NCBI RefSeq assembly: GCF_014349155.1
Contig: NZ_JACSIT010000050.1
Span: forward strand, 64,501-128,500
DNA length: 64,000 bases
Direction: 5' to 3'
Source of the DNA: Neolewinella lacunae
GTDB lineage: Bacteria > Bacteroidota > Bacteroidia > Chitinophagales > Saprospiraceae
The position numbers and the translations under genes were made by a program. Below the pieces are notes generated by a model. That model searched no databases. It saw only the letters and a program-made list of their open reading frames with translations, and was not told the origin of the DNA. Within the stretch, counting starts at the first letter, position 1. The number at the start of each line of letters is the position of its first letter. Shown in pieces: positions 27,901 through 34,330 of this stretch.

Positions 27901-27956
27901 TCGAAGTCTTCACGCTGGAACGACTGCCCTACCTGCCGGATTTGCGGTTTACCTAA
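24933..27956 (+). CDS. dnaE: DNA polymerase III alpha subunit, short Bacteroidota-type paralogue
   Basis: 1007 residues from the ATG at 24933; a GTG at 24906 would add nine residues. PHP domain at the N terminus, where the usual HxH is LNCH, so one metal ligand is missing. The catalytic PDFDIDFS pair of aspartates lies near residue 350 and the third (RCDNY) near 550, with RPGVAQSGM after it; then the helix-hairpin-helix and OB-fold region. At ~1000 residues it resembles the second, error-prone-type DnaE that Bacteroidota often encode beside a Y-family polymerase; no such polymerase is adjacent here. It may be a repair polymerase rather than the main replicase. Confidence 0.9.
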   Translation: MHLNCHTAFSLRYGVLTPEALVAKAAAWGVSTLALADANNTSCAVEFVARCRRAGIKPILGVSFWREGQWLYTGLAHNAEGWRSLCAFLSQHSLAGRALPAVPPPLPDTWIIYPRLCKPIADFGPNELLGIRPQHVNRLFSHELRHHQEKLVVLAPVVAINDEDYARHKTLRAIDLGTVHTKLTPRDLAQPGDRLLPPATLAQFYKSYPAILANTQRIIDACTAELETGLSINRQTFTGSKDGDFALLEKLALAGVTRRYPPGSRFQKARLRTERELAVIRQQDFCSYFLITHDIVRYARAAGYQHVGRGSGANSIVAFCIGISDVDPLELDLYFERFINPFRASPPDFDIDFSWDERDDVIDYVFKRYGQDHTALLATYSTFRGRAALREVAKVHGLPKEEIDELVHDPHGRAAADPKAAAVLKIAAGIIGLPNHLSIHAGGIVITEKPIHYYTAQRLMPKGFPVAHCDMYHAEDLGLHKYDVLSQRGLGHLKSAVHLIRRNQGKAVDLYDLDRIKTDERVKQMLREGRALGCFYIESPAMRALLTKLRCDNYVHLVAASSIIRPGVAQSGMMKEYIHRFHFPHSFRYLAPVFEEQLAETFGVMVYQEDVMKIVHHFAGLELDESDVLRRIMSGKKYDGDTFERLREKFFAGAQVRGHDLATAEEVWRQIESFSGYSFCKAHSASFAVESFQSLYLKAYYPLEFIVGVINNFGGFYATEFYVHEARMAGAAIHAPCINRSRYLTDLRGTDLFLGFVHVKGISEQLILRVLLERERGGGFQSLTDFCQRLEVESSQLELLIRVGAFRGTGRSKAELLWEKNAVFNPQAHWEATPELFPRSAPQQYFHLDLSPNHRTGHPLSAAQLDQAFDELELLGFPLCSPFLLVATPAAGVPLPYPGHVNRWGSPGRTKRLDAVADHGQLQLLAYFVCDKLVPTVKGERMSFGCWLDEDGHHFDTVHFPASLRQFPFAGRGVYRLAGRVTRDFGFPSLEVFTLERLPYLPDLRFT

Positions 27957-28091
27957 CGTGGGGTTGAGCCCAGCTACTGGTTTTCAACGGCCTGTAGTTC
28001 GGTAGTTTTGTAGTTCGGTATTGTCCACTACCGAACTACTAAACTACCGAACTAAAAACCATTGCGATCTAAGCACCTGGAAAGCGGCGGA
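27954..28091 (+). repeat. GTAGTTCGG-stem dispersed repeat, copy A
   Basis: Starts at the dnaE stop codon with TAACGTG then GGTTGAGCCC, contains GTAGTTCGG units on one side and their inverted partners (CTACCGAAC) on the other, so it can form a long stem, and ends CATTGCGATCTAAGCACC then GCGGCGGAT. Copies B and C share both ends. Confidence 0.75.
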
Positions 28092-28124
28092 TAGCTACGT
28101 TGCAGACCCCCAACCTAACGTTAC

Positions 28125-29309
28125 TTAATCCACCCGCAAAACCAAACCTTTGAGGTACTCCCCTTCCGGGTGGTAGAGGCTCACCGGGTGGTCTGGCCCC
28201 TGACTGAGGTGGTGCAGTACGCGGCAATCACGGCCCGCTTCCAGGCCCGCCGCAACTACGGTGTCGTAAAAGAGTTGGCGTTCCACCACCCGGCTGCAGC
28301 TGAAGGTGAACAGCAGGCCGCCGGGTTTCAGCGCCTGCATGGCCCGGGCGTTGAGGCGTTTGTAAGCCTGCACTGCCTGGTGGCGTTTGTGCTTGTTTTT
28401 GGCGAAGGCGGGCGGATCGATGATGACCAGGTCGTAGCCCCCGGCGTCGGCCTGGTCCCGCAGCCATTCCATCACATCGGCGGCGTAGCTGCGGTGGCGT
28501 TCGGTAAAATCCCCGTTGCGGGCCACGTTGCCGTCGGCCAGGTCAATCGCATTGCTGCTCAGGTCCACACTATGCACCTGCGCTGCGTCGCCCAAAAGTG
28601 CGTAGACGGAGAAGCCCCCGGTGTAGCAAAAGGCGTTGAGTACGGATTTGCCCTGGGCGTAGCTGCCCAACAGCCAGCGGTTTTCGCGCTGATCGAGGAA
28701 AAAGCCGGTTTTTTGCCCACCCGCCACGTCGACCAAAAAGCGCCGGCCGTTTTCCAACACCACCACCTCGGTGACGGTCTCCCCGAGCAATACCCCGTCG
28801 CTCGCCTCCTGGCGTTCGGGGAGGGAGGCAGCGCTCTTGTCGTAAATGGTACGTACTTCTTCTCCCAACAGCGTGCGCAGGGCGGTGGCAATTTCCTGGC
28901 GGAGGCGGTACATCCCGATGCTGTGGCACTGCAGCACCACGACGGAGGCGTAGCGATCGACGATCAGTCCTGGCAAGCCGTCGCCTTCGGCGTGGACCAG
29001 GCGGTAAGCATTCGTCAGTGGGTCAGCGGCCAGGCCGAGTTGCTGGCGCAGGGCCAGCGCGGCGGCCAGTTTGTCGCGCAACAAGTCCGCAATGCTGATC
29101 TCCCCGGCACCAAAGTGCAGCATGCGCACCCGGATGCCCCCGTTTTGGTAATGCCCCAGCCCGAGGCGCTCGCCCGTACTGTCTTCAACCACCACCAGGT
29201 CACCATCCAGCAGGCCTTCGTCTTCGTTGCGGATGGCCCCGGAAAACACCCAGGGGTTGCGGCGGCGGATGGCTCCGTCTTTGCCTTTGAGCAGCGTCAC
29301 TTTCTTCAT
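28125..29309 (-). CDS. rlmI: 23S rRNA (cytosine-C5)-methyltransferase RlmI-like
   Basis: 394 residues. N-terminal PUA domain (KKVTLLKGKDGAIRRRNPW, then VFSGAIR), a middle domain, and a C-terminal SAM-dependent Rossmann methyltransferase with LNAFCYTGGFSVYAL and DPPAFAKNKHKR, then FTFSCSRVV with the catalytic-type cysteine near residue 340. This is the COG1092/RlmI arrangement, which modifies C1962 of 23S rRNA in E. coli. A TACCTTCG element ends four bases before the ATG, so the transcript may lack a leader. Confidence 0.88.
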   Translation of the reverse strand: MKKVTLLKGKDGAIRRRNPWVFSGAIRNEDEGLLDGDLVVVEDSTGERLGLGHYQNGGIRVRMLHFGAGEISIADLLRDKLAAALALRQQLGLAADPLTNAYRLVHAEGDGLPGLIVDRYASVVVLQCHSIGMYRLRQEIATALRTLLGEEVRTIYDKSAASLPERQEASDGVLLGETVTEVVVLENGRRFLVDVAGGQKTGFFLDQRENRWLLGSYAQGKSVLNAFCYTGGFSVYALLGDAAQVHSVDLSSNAIDLADGNVARNGDFTERHRSYAADVMEWLRDQADAGGYDLVIIDPPAFAKNKHKRHQAVQAYKRLNARAMQALKPGGLLFTFSCSRVVERQLFYDTVVAAGLEAGRDCRVLHHLSQGPDHPVSLYHPEGEYLKGLVLRVD

Positions 29310-29313
29310 GCCG

Positions 29314-29321
29314 CGAAGGTA
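29314..29321 (-). promoter_or_regulatory. putative near-leaderless promoter of rlmI
   Basis: TACCTTCG on the minus strand (one mismatch from TAnnTTTG), four bases from the ATG. Confidence 0.4.
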
Positions 29322-29333
29322 GCCATACTATAG

Positions 29334-29470
29334 TAACGTGAGGTTTAGCCCTTGCAATAATCACAAATAACTGGTCTTCAACGGCCTTTTGAAGGTAGTT
29401 CGGTAGCGGAAAATACCCCACTGCCGAACCACAAAACCATTGCGATCTAAGCATCTGAAAAGCGGCGAAT
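29334..29470 (+). repeat. GTAGTTCGG-stem dispersed repeat, copy B
   Basis: Begins TAACGTG then GGTTTAGCCC, has GGTAGTTCGGTAG and CTGCCGAACCAC in the middle, and ends CATTGCGATCTAAGCATC then GCGGCGAAT. It has the fewest GTAGTTCGG units of the three. Confidence 0.7.
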
Positions 29471-29500
29471 CTCCCTGGCGGAGCCTCCCCCGGGTCGCTG

Positions 29501-29508
29501 TATCTTTG
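29501..29508 (+). promoter_or_regulatory. putative promoter of FAD oxidoreductase
   Basis: TATCTTTG, exact TAnnTTTG, about 50 bases before the first recognisable codon of the gene. Confidence 0.5.
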
Positions 29509-29558
29509 GCCGCCTCATCCGGCCCCGCCGTGCAGCGGGTGCCACCAATGCTTTTGCC

Positions 29559-30659
29559 ATCAAAATACTGATCATCGGACAGGGCCTGGCGGGCACGCTG
29601 CTCGGCTACCGGCTGGAGCGGGCGGGCTGCCACGTCGATTACGTCGACGCCCCGGAGCAGACGGCGGCCAGCGACGTAGCGGCGGGCATCATCAACCCCA
29701 TCACCGGCCGGCGTTTCGTCAAAAGCTGGCGCATCGATGAACTCCTGCCCGCCGCACGCGACCTTTACCAGGAACTGGAACGGACCTACGGGGTGAAAAT
29801 CTGGTACGACCTGCCCCTCGTGCGCAGCCTCTTCAACCGCGGCGACCGCAACGACTGGGAGGTGCGCTCCGCCGACCCTGGCTACGCGGAGTACCTGGAT
29901 GACCACCCCGACCCGGGCCGCATCCCCGAGCAAACCGTGCCGGTATTCGCCTACGCGGGCGTGCGACATACGGCGCGGGTAGACCTGGCTACGCTCGTGG
30001 CCGCCCACCGTAGCGCCAGCAGCGGTGCAGGACGCTTCCGGGCCCAGGCCTTCGATTACGCCACCCTGCCTGCGCTACTGGGCAAACAGCCCGCTGATGG
30101 GGCGCTGAACGCAGGTGCCCGCCCGGGTGAAGGAGCAGGGGCCGCCCCGGCCAGCGCCGCTCCTTACGACCGCATCATCTGTTGCGAAGGCTGGCGGGCG
30201 CGTTTCAACCCCTACTTCGCCTACCTGCCCCACGGGGGAATGAAGGGCGACGTATTGCTGGTGCGCACCACTGCCCCGCCGTTGGAGCGCATGTTCAAGC
30301 ACCGCATTTTCCTGGTGCCGCAGTCCGACGGCACCTACTGGGTGGGAGCTACGAGCGACAACCGTTTTGCGGACGATGCGCCCAGCCCCGCCAACTACCA
30401 ATTTTTGTCCGACCGCCTGGAGGAGCTCCTGACCGTACCCTACACGATCATTGGGCACCGGGCGGCGGTGCGCCCTACCGTCCGCGACCGGCGCCTGCTG
30501 CTGGGCAGTCACCCGTCCTGGCCGGAACTGCTGATTTTCAACGGCCTGGGGACCAAGGGTGCATCCTTGGCCCCGCTGGCTTCCCGCTGGCTGGCGGATT
30601 ACCTGCTGGCCGGGGCACCCTTGCCGGCGGAGGTTGACATCCAGCGTTTTGCCCCTTAA
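29559..30659 (+). CDS. FAD-dependent amino-acid-type oxidoreductase (DAO family), start unclear
   Basis: The frame from 29559 reads IKILIIGQGLAGTLLGYRL, an FAD-binding GxGxxG start in which the residue where methionine is expected is encoded by ATC. The next in-frame ATG is at 29793, far inside the domain. The C-terminal half has GHRAAVRPTVRDRRLL and NGLGTKGASLAP, typical of DadA/ThiO-like oxidases. Between them is an extra Ala/Gly-rich insert containing a copy of the dispersed motif (GALNAGA). The start is therefore an atypical codon, a sequencing error, or a true defect. Confidence 0.7.
   Translation: MKILIIGQGLAGTLLGYRLERAGCHVDYVDAPEQTAASDVAAGIINPITGRRFVKSWRIDELLPAARDLYQELERTYGVKIWYDLPLVRSLFNRGDRNDWEVRSADPGYAEYLDDHPDPGRIPEQTVPVFAYAGVRHTARVDLATLVAAHRSASSGAGRFRAQAFDYATLPALLGKQPADGALNAGARPGEGAGAAPASAAPYDRIICCEGWRARFNPYFAYLPHGGMKGDVLLVRTTAPPLERMFKHRIFLVPQSDGTYWVGATSDNRFADDAPSPANYQFLSDRLEELLTVPYTIIGHRAAVRPTVRDRRLLLGSHPSWPELLIFNGLGTKGASLAPLASRWLADYLLAGAPLPAEVDIQRFAP
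30100..30118 (+). repeat. dispersed bipartite motif, copy 6
   Basis: GGGCGC-TGAA-CGCAGGTGC, exact with a 4-base spacer. In frame in the FAD oxidoreductase, coding for GALNAGA in a low-complexity insert. Confidence 0.7.
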
Positions 30660-30663
30660 CGAA

Positions 30664-30697
30664 GAAGCCCCGCTGACTGGATGGTCAGCGGGGCTTC
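30664..30697. terminator. bidirectional terminator between FAD oxidoreductase and rpsP
   Basis: Perfect 14-bp stem GAAGCCCCGCTGAC/GTCAGCGGGGCTTC with a 6-base loop between two convergent genes. The T tracts are short (CCGGATTT on plus, TTCGTTAA on minus). Confidence 0.8.
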
Positions 30698-30734
30698 CGG
30701 ATTTACGTTATGGTTGCGCAGTGCGCGGAGGGGA

Positions 30735-31379
30735 TTAAGCCTCCTTTTCTACGTCGGAGGCGCCTTCTGGGGTCTCTTCGGCGGCGGCTTCGAGGGCTTC
30801 GCCGGCGGCAGCGGCGGCTTCCGCTTCGGCGATGGCTTCACCGGCTACGTCAGCAGCTTCGGCGCGGCTTTCTTCCGTGCTGCCCACTTCTGCTGCCTCT
30901 TCGGTAGCTTCGACGGCCGGAGCTGCTTCTTCAACGACTTCTTCTTCCACTACGGGCTCGGGCTTGGCGGGAGCGGTACCGGAGACGGCGACGTGGTAGT
31001 TGGCGATGCGCTGGGCTTCAGCTTCGCGGCGGGCGGCTACTTTTCCTTCTTTGCTTTCGATAAAGGCTTCCCACTTCTCGCTGGCTTGTTCCTGCGTCAG
31101 GGCACCTTTGCTGACCCCACGCATGAGGTGCTTAAAGTAAAGGACGCCTTTGAAGCGGAGAATGGCATTTACCGTATCGGAGGGCTGGGCACCTTTGACG
31201 AGCCACTGGTAGGCGGCCATGCGGTCCAGCTCAATGGTAGCGGGCACGGTCATGGGGTTGTAGGTACCGAGTTTCTCGATGAAGCGGCCGTCGCGGGGCG
31301 AACGGGCATCAGCGGCAACGATGTGGTAGAAGGGGCGCTTGCGGCGGCCGTGGCGCTGGAGGCGGATACGGACTGGCAT
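30735..31379 (-). CDS. rpsP: 30S ribosomal protein S16 with long Ala/Glu-rich tail
   Basis: 214 residues against ~80-90 in most bacteria. The S16 core is at about residues 1-85 (MPVRIRLQRHGRRKRPFYHI, RDGRFIEKLGTYNP). From about residue 110 the protein is an acidic Ala/Glu-rich tail (EEVVEEAAPAVEATEEAAE and similar). Tails of this kind are known in Bacteroidota S16. S16 stabilises the 5' domain of 16S rRNA. It stands alone here, not beside rimM/trmD, with a promoter-like TACCTTTG at 31454-31461. Confidence 0.94.
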   Translation of the reverse strand: MPVRIRLQRHGRRKRPFYHIVAADARSPRDGRFIEKLGTYNPMTVPATIELDRMAAYQWLVKGAQPSDTVNAILRFKGVLYFKHLMRGVSKGALTQEQASEKWEAFIESKEGKVAARREAEAQRIANYHVAVSGTAPAKPEPVVEEEVVEEAAPAVEATEEAAEVGSTEESRAEAADVAGEAIAEAEAAAAAGEALEAAAEETPEGASDVEKEA

Positions 31380-31453
31380 AATGACAAATTATCTTGGTTA
31401 CTAAAGTACCGGTTTCCTCCCGGAAAGGGACGGCCGGTTTCGTCTAAGGCGCG

Positions 31454-31461
31454 CAAAGGTA
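31454..31461 (-). promoter_or_regulatory. putative promoter of rpsP
   Basis: TACCTTTG on the minus strand, about 75 bases before the rpsP start. Confidence 0.55.
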
Positions 31462-31556
31462 CGGTGGCCTTTTAAATGATGCAAGACCCCCGGGCGGCAA
31501 AAAAGAATTTTGGCATTAGGAGGCCTGTAACCCGGGCAGCTGACCGGGCGTGGAGA

Positions 31557-31623
31557 CTTCCCTTGCTCCCCATCCTTTCTCCCCCCTTCGGGGGGCCGGG
31601 GGGGAGCACCTGCGGCCGCGCCC
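31557..31623 (-). repeat. composite repeat, copy 1: GC hairpin joined to dispersed motif
   Basis: CTTCCCTTGCTC, then CTCCCCCCTTCGGGGGG and a G run, ending in an exact motif copy (GGGCGC-GGC-CGCAGGTGC, minus, 31606-31623). A second copy lies at 45219-45286. Confidence 0.7.
31606..31623 (-). repeat. dispersed bipartite motif, copy 7
   Basis: GGGCGC-GGC-CGCAGGTGC on the minus strand, exact; part of composite repeat copy 1. Confidence 0.7.
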
Positions 31624-31699
31624 ACCGCCGGAGGCAAAACCTTATTCCCGGGCAGTCTGGTGGGCCCACCCGACGAAAACCGCCATCACGGCGGGCGCG

Positions 31700-31707
31700 T
31701 ATCTTTG
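31700..31707 (+). promoter_or_regulatory. putative promoter of the propeller protein gene
   Basis: TATCTTTG, exact match to TAnnTTTG, about 110 bases before the ATG at 31817. Confidence 0.5.
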
Positions 31708-31816
31708 GAGCGGCAAGAACGGCGTACCGCTGCCCCGGCCGACACCTACCTTACCCGGCGCAGGTGGTGCCGCTTACCCGGCTGCGCCGCCCTCCGGAAC
31801 CCGCAAACACCCCGCA

Positions 31817-32830
31817 ATGACGAAGCGACGACAATTTTTTCAACTGGCCAGTGCAGCCGCCCTGAGCGCCCTCCCCTGGTCGAGGGGCCGCACCGCCCCC
31901 ACCCAGGAAGACGGTATGATTATTGGTCACGGCGACTTTCGTTTCAAGGTGGACAAGAACTGGGGCAACCTGGACCCCCGCAAGCAGGGCCTCCAGCACT
32001 GCCACGAAATGGTGCTCGACAGCCGGGGGCGGCTCGTGTGCTCGGTGGTGAGCGACAAATTCAGCCTCATTGCCTATAATAAGGATGGCAAAGTGCTCAA
32101 TACTTTTCAGCACCGCCTGCTGGAACCCCACGGCCTGAGCACCTCCGGCGAGGGCCGTGCCCAGACCTTCTGGCTCACCGACGCCGCCGGGGGGAGGGTG
32201 GTCAACCTCGATCTCGACGGGCGGATCATCCGCGAGTTGCAAGTGCCGCCCGACCAGATTCCGGCGGGCGAAGCCTTCAAGCCCACCGAAACGGCCGTGG
32301 CCAGGAATGGCGACATCTACGTGGCCGACGGTTACGGCACCAACAAAATCTTTCAGTTCGACGGAAAGGGCCAGCTGAAAAACGTCTTTGGCGGCAAACG
32401 ATACTTCAACTGCTGCCACGGCATTGCCATCGACGGCCGCAACGGCCGGGAGGAATTGCTCATCACCAGCCGGGCCGACCAGGAATTCCAGCGCTGGACG
32501 ACGGATGGCAAGTACCTGAGCACCCGCAAATTGCCCGGCCTGCAGATTTGCCGGCCCGTCGTTTACGGGGACTTCACCCTCTTCGCTGTTCTGGTGACCA
32601 AAAGCTGGTGGTCTTACGACGGTATGCTGGCAGTTCTGGACCGCAATTTCGACGTTGTTTCTCTGCCGGGGGGCAGCGCGCCAACCAACCAGCAGCACTT
32701 TGAAGACGTGGTGTACGACAACCAGACCTTTATGAACCCCCACGACGTTTGCCCCGACGCCGACGGCAATTTTTACGTACCCCAGTGGTACAGCGGAAAA
32801 ACCTACCCCATCCGGCTCCGGCGGGTATAG
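31817..32830 (+). CDS. Tat-exported NHL/six-bladed propeller-like protein
   Basis: 337 residues from the ATG at 31817 (MTKRRQFFQLASAAAL), which has a twin-arginine signal; the open frame upstream to 31550 is repeat DNA, not protein. The mature part has several blades of the NHL type with repeated turns such as ITSRADQEFQRW and HGIAIDGRNGREEL. Such propellers bind ligands or act with oxidoreductases in the periplasm; the function here is unknown. It is followed by fsa but separated from it by the latter's own promoter. Confidence 0.75.
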   Translation: MTKRRQFFQLASAAALSALPWSRGRTAPTQEDGMIIGHGDFRFKVDKNWGNLDPRKQGLQHCHEMVLDSRGRLVCSVVSDKFSLIAYNKDGKVLNTFQHRLLEPHGLSTSGEGRAQTFWLTDAAGGRVVNLDLDGRIIRELQVPPDQIPAGEAFKPTETAVARNGDIYVADGYGTNKIFQFDGKGQLKNVFGGKRYFNCCHGIAIDGRNGREELLITSRADQEFQRWTTDGKYLSTRKLPGLQICRPVVYGDFTLFAVLVTKSWWSYDGMLAVLDRNFDVVSLPGGSAPTNQQHFEDVVYDNQTFMNPHDVCPDADGNFYVPQWYSGKTYPIRLRRV

Positions 32831-32869
32831 CGCAAAGGCGGAAGCAATGGCAAACATCCCGGCAGTTCG

Positions 32870-32877
32870 TATGTTTG
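32870..32877 (+). promoter_or_regulatory. putative promoter of fsa
   Basis: TATGTTTG, exact TAnnTTTG, about 50 bases before the ATG at 32928. Confidence 0.5.
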
Positions 32878-32927
32878 CAGCACGGAGGCCAGGCTCGGCC
32901 TTCTTTCCACTCAAAAAACCACCCGAC

Positions 32928-33587
32928 ATGAAGTTTTTCATCGACACCGCCAATCTTCAGGACATCGCCGAAGCCGCCTCCCTCGGCATTCTGGACGGGG
33001 TTACGACCAACCCCAGCCTGATGTTTAAAGAAAAAATCAGTGGCGAAAAGGCCGTACTCGAGCACTACAAGAGAATTTGTGATCTCACGGACGGAGACGT
33101 GAGTGCCGAGGTGATCAGCACCGACCTGGAAGGCATGAAGCGCGAAGCCAGCGAGCTGATTAAGATTGCGGACAACATCGTCGTGAAAATCCCCATGATC
33201 CGGGAAGGCGTCAAGGCCCTGGCCTGGGCCACTTCGCAGGGCATCCGGACCAACTGCACTTTGGTCTTCAGCGCCGGCCAGGCCATCCTGGCGGCTAAGG
33301 CGGGTGCGACCTACGTGAGCCCCTTCATCGGCCGGATCGACGACATTGGCTGGGACGGCATGTCCCTGATCAGCGACATCGCGGAGATCTACGCCATCCA
33401 GGGCTACGAAACCGAAATCCTGGCCGCTTCCGTCCGCTCCGGCAAGCACATCGTCGACGCCGCCAAAGCCGGTGCCGACGTGGTGACCTGCCCCCTGAGC
33501 AGCTTTGAGAGCCTCTTCAAGCACCCGCTGACGGACATTGGCCTGGAGAAATTCCTGGCCGACCACGCCATGGGAAGCGGAAAATAA
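32928..33587 (+). CDS. fsa: fructose-6-phosphate aldolase / transaldolase-like
   Basis: 219 residues from the ATG at 32928 (MKFFIDTANLQDI), the usual length of the short transaldolase subfamily (FSA/TalC). The Schiff-base lysine is in VVKIPM near residue 87 and GVTTNPSL lies near residue 26. The family interconverts fructose-6-phosphate with dihydroxyacetone and glyceraldehyde-3-phosphate, or works as transaldolase; sequence alone does not decide. It has its own promoter and terminator. Confidence 0.92.
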   Translation: MKFFIDTANLQDIAEAASLGILDGVTTNPSLMFKEKISGEKAVLEHYKRICDLTDGDVSAEVISTDLEGMKREASELIKIADNIVVKIPMIREGVKALAWATSQGIRTNCTLVFSAGQAILAAKAGATYVSPFIGRIDDIGWDGMSLISDIAEIYAIQGYETEILAASVRSGKHIVDAAKAGADVVTCPLSSFESLFKHPLTDIGLEKFLADHAMGSGK

Positions 33588-33643
33588 AGGACCTGCGGGA
33601 GAGCGAAAGTCCTGCGGACGCCCCCTTCCCTTTACCCCGTAAA

Positions 33644-33698
33644 GCCACGCCCAAGCCCCCGCTCCCCCAGTGGAATGGGGGGCTTGGGTGTGGCCTTT
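33644..33698 (+). terminator. terminator of fsa
   Basis: 17-bp stem GCCACGCCCAAGCCCCC/GGGGGCTTGGGTGTGGC with one G-U pair, 17-base loop, then CTTTC. The loop itself can form a smaller CCCCC/GGGGG hairpin. Confidence 0.75.
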
Positions 33699-33835
33699 CG
33701 CCGGGTTTTCCAGCCAAATGCGCCCACCGGCTGCCAATTCCGGGGGGCGACTTTGCATTTTTTTTCAACAGCGGGTGCTTTTCTGGTACCTATTACCTCA
33801 TATTTGGCGTCTATACCTGACACATATTATCTCCC

Positions 33836-34198
33836 ATGTCCAAACCACGCGTAATCAAGAACTACGAAAAGGTCGATGAGGCACTACTTGAGCAGATCAA
33901 GTTAAAGTATCCGGAAGGATTCGCCAGCCACCTGATCCGTTTTACCGACGTGAACGGCCGCCTTTCCAGTGCCTTGCCCTTCGAAACCGAAGAAAAATAT
34001 TACCTCATCCGGATGACCAAGTCGGAGGCAGTCGAAATTATTGCCGACGACGACGACTACGACGAGGATGGCAACCTGCTGGACGAAGTGCGGGAAGAGT
34101 ACGCCGGCAAGTATGACGACGACGATGACTTCGACGCAGCCGACATCGACCCCGACGAAATTGCCGACGACGACGTTGGCGGCGAAGACGAAGACTAG
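33836..34198 (+). CDS. conserved protein with strongly acidic C-terminal half
   Basis: 120 residues. The N-terminal half (KNYEKVDEALLEQIKLKYP, then FASHLIRFTDVNGRLSSALPF) looks folded and conserved; from about residue 72 aspartate and glutamate dominate (DDDDYDEDGN, DDDDDFDAAD). No catalytic motif. The acidic tail suggests binding to a basic protein or nucleic-acid-binding partner. It sits in its own 370-base unit between fsa and a glycosyltransferase. Confidence 0.7.
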   Translation: MSKPRVIKNYEKVDEALLEQIKLKYPEGFASHLIRFTDVNGRLSSALPFETEEKYYLIRMTKSEAVEIIADDDDYDEDGNLLDEVREEYAGKYDDDDDFDAADIDPDEIADDDVGGEDED

Positions 34199-34330
34199 CG
34201 GGCGTTTTCTCCCTCGCCTTCGTGTCGTCTACCGCACCCCGGGTCCGTAACCCACAGTAGCCTGCCTGCTGTAGTGCGGTACATGCATTGCGGGGAGACG
34301 GCCTCCTCTAGCGCAGTAAGTTTCTAGCCA

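Larger units (their letters stand above)
31380..31816. other. intergenic region upstream of rpsP and of the propeller gene
   Basis: 437 bases with the rpsP promoter, the composite GC-rich repeat plus motif (31557-31623) and the promoter of the propeller gene at 31700-31707. No gene seen. Confidence 0.6.

Noticed and set aside
28574-28592. GCACCTGCG followed by a similar but shifted GTCGCCC in rlmI
   Set aside because: Left half does not match the consensus; not counted.
31751-33758. Long minus-strand frames over the propeller gene and fsa
   Set aside because: Antisense to two recognised genes; no motifs.
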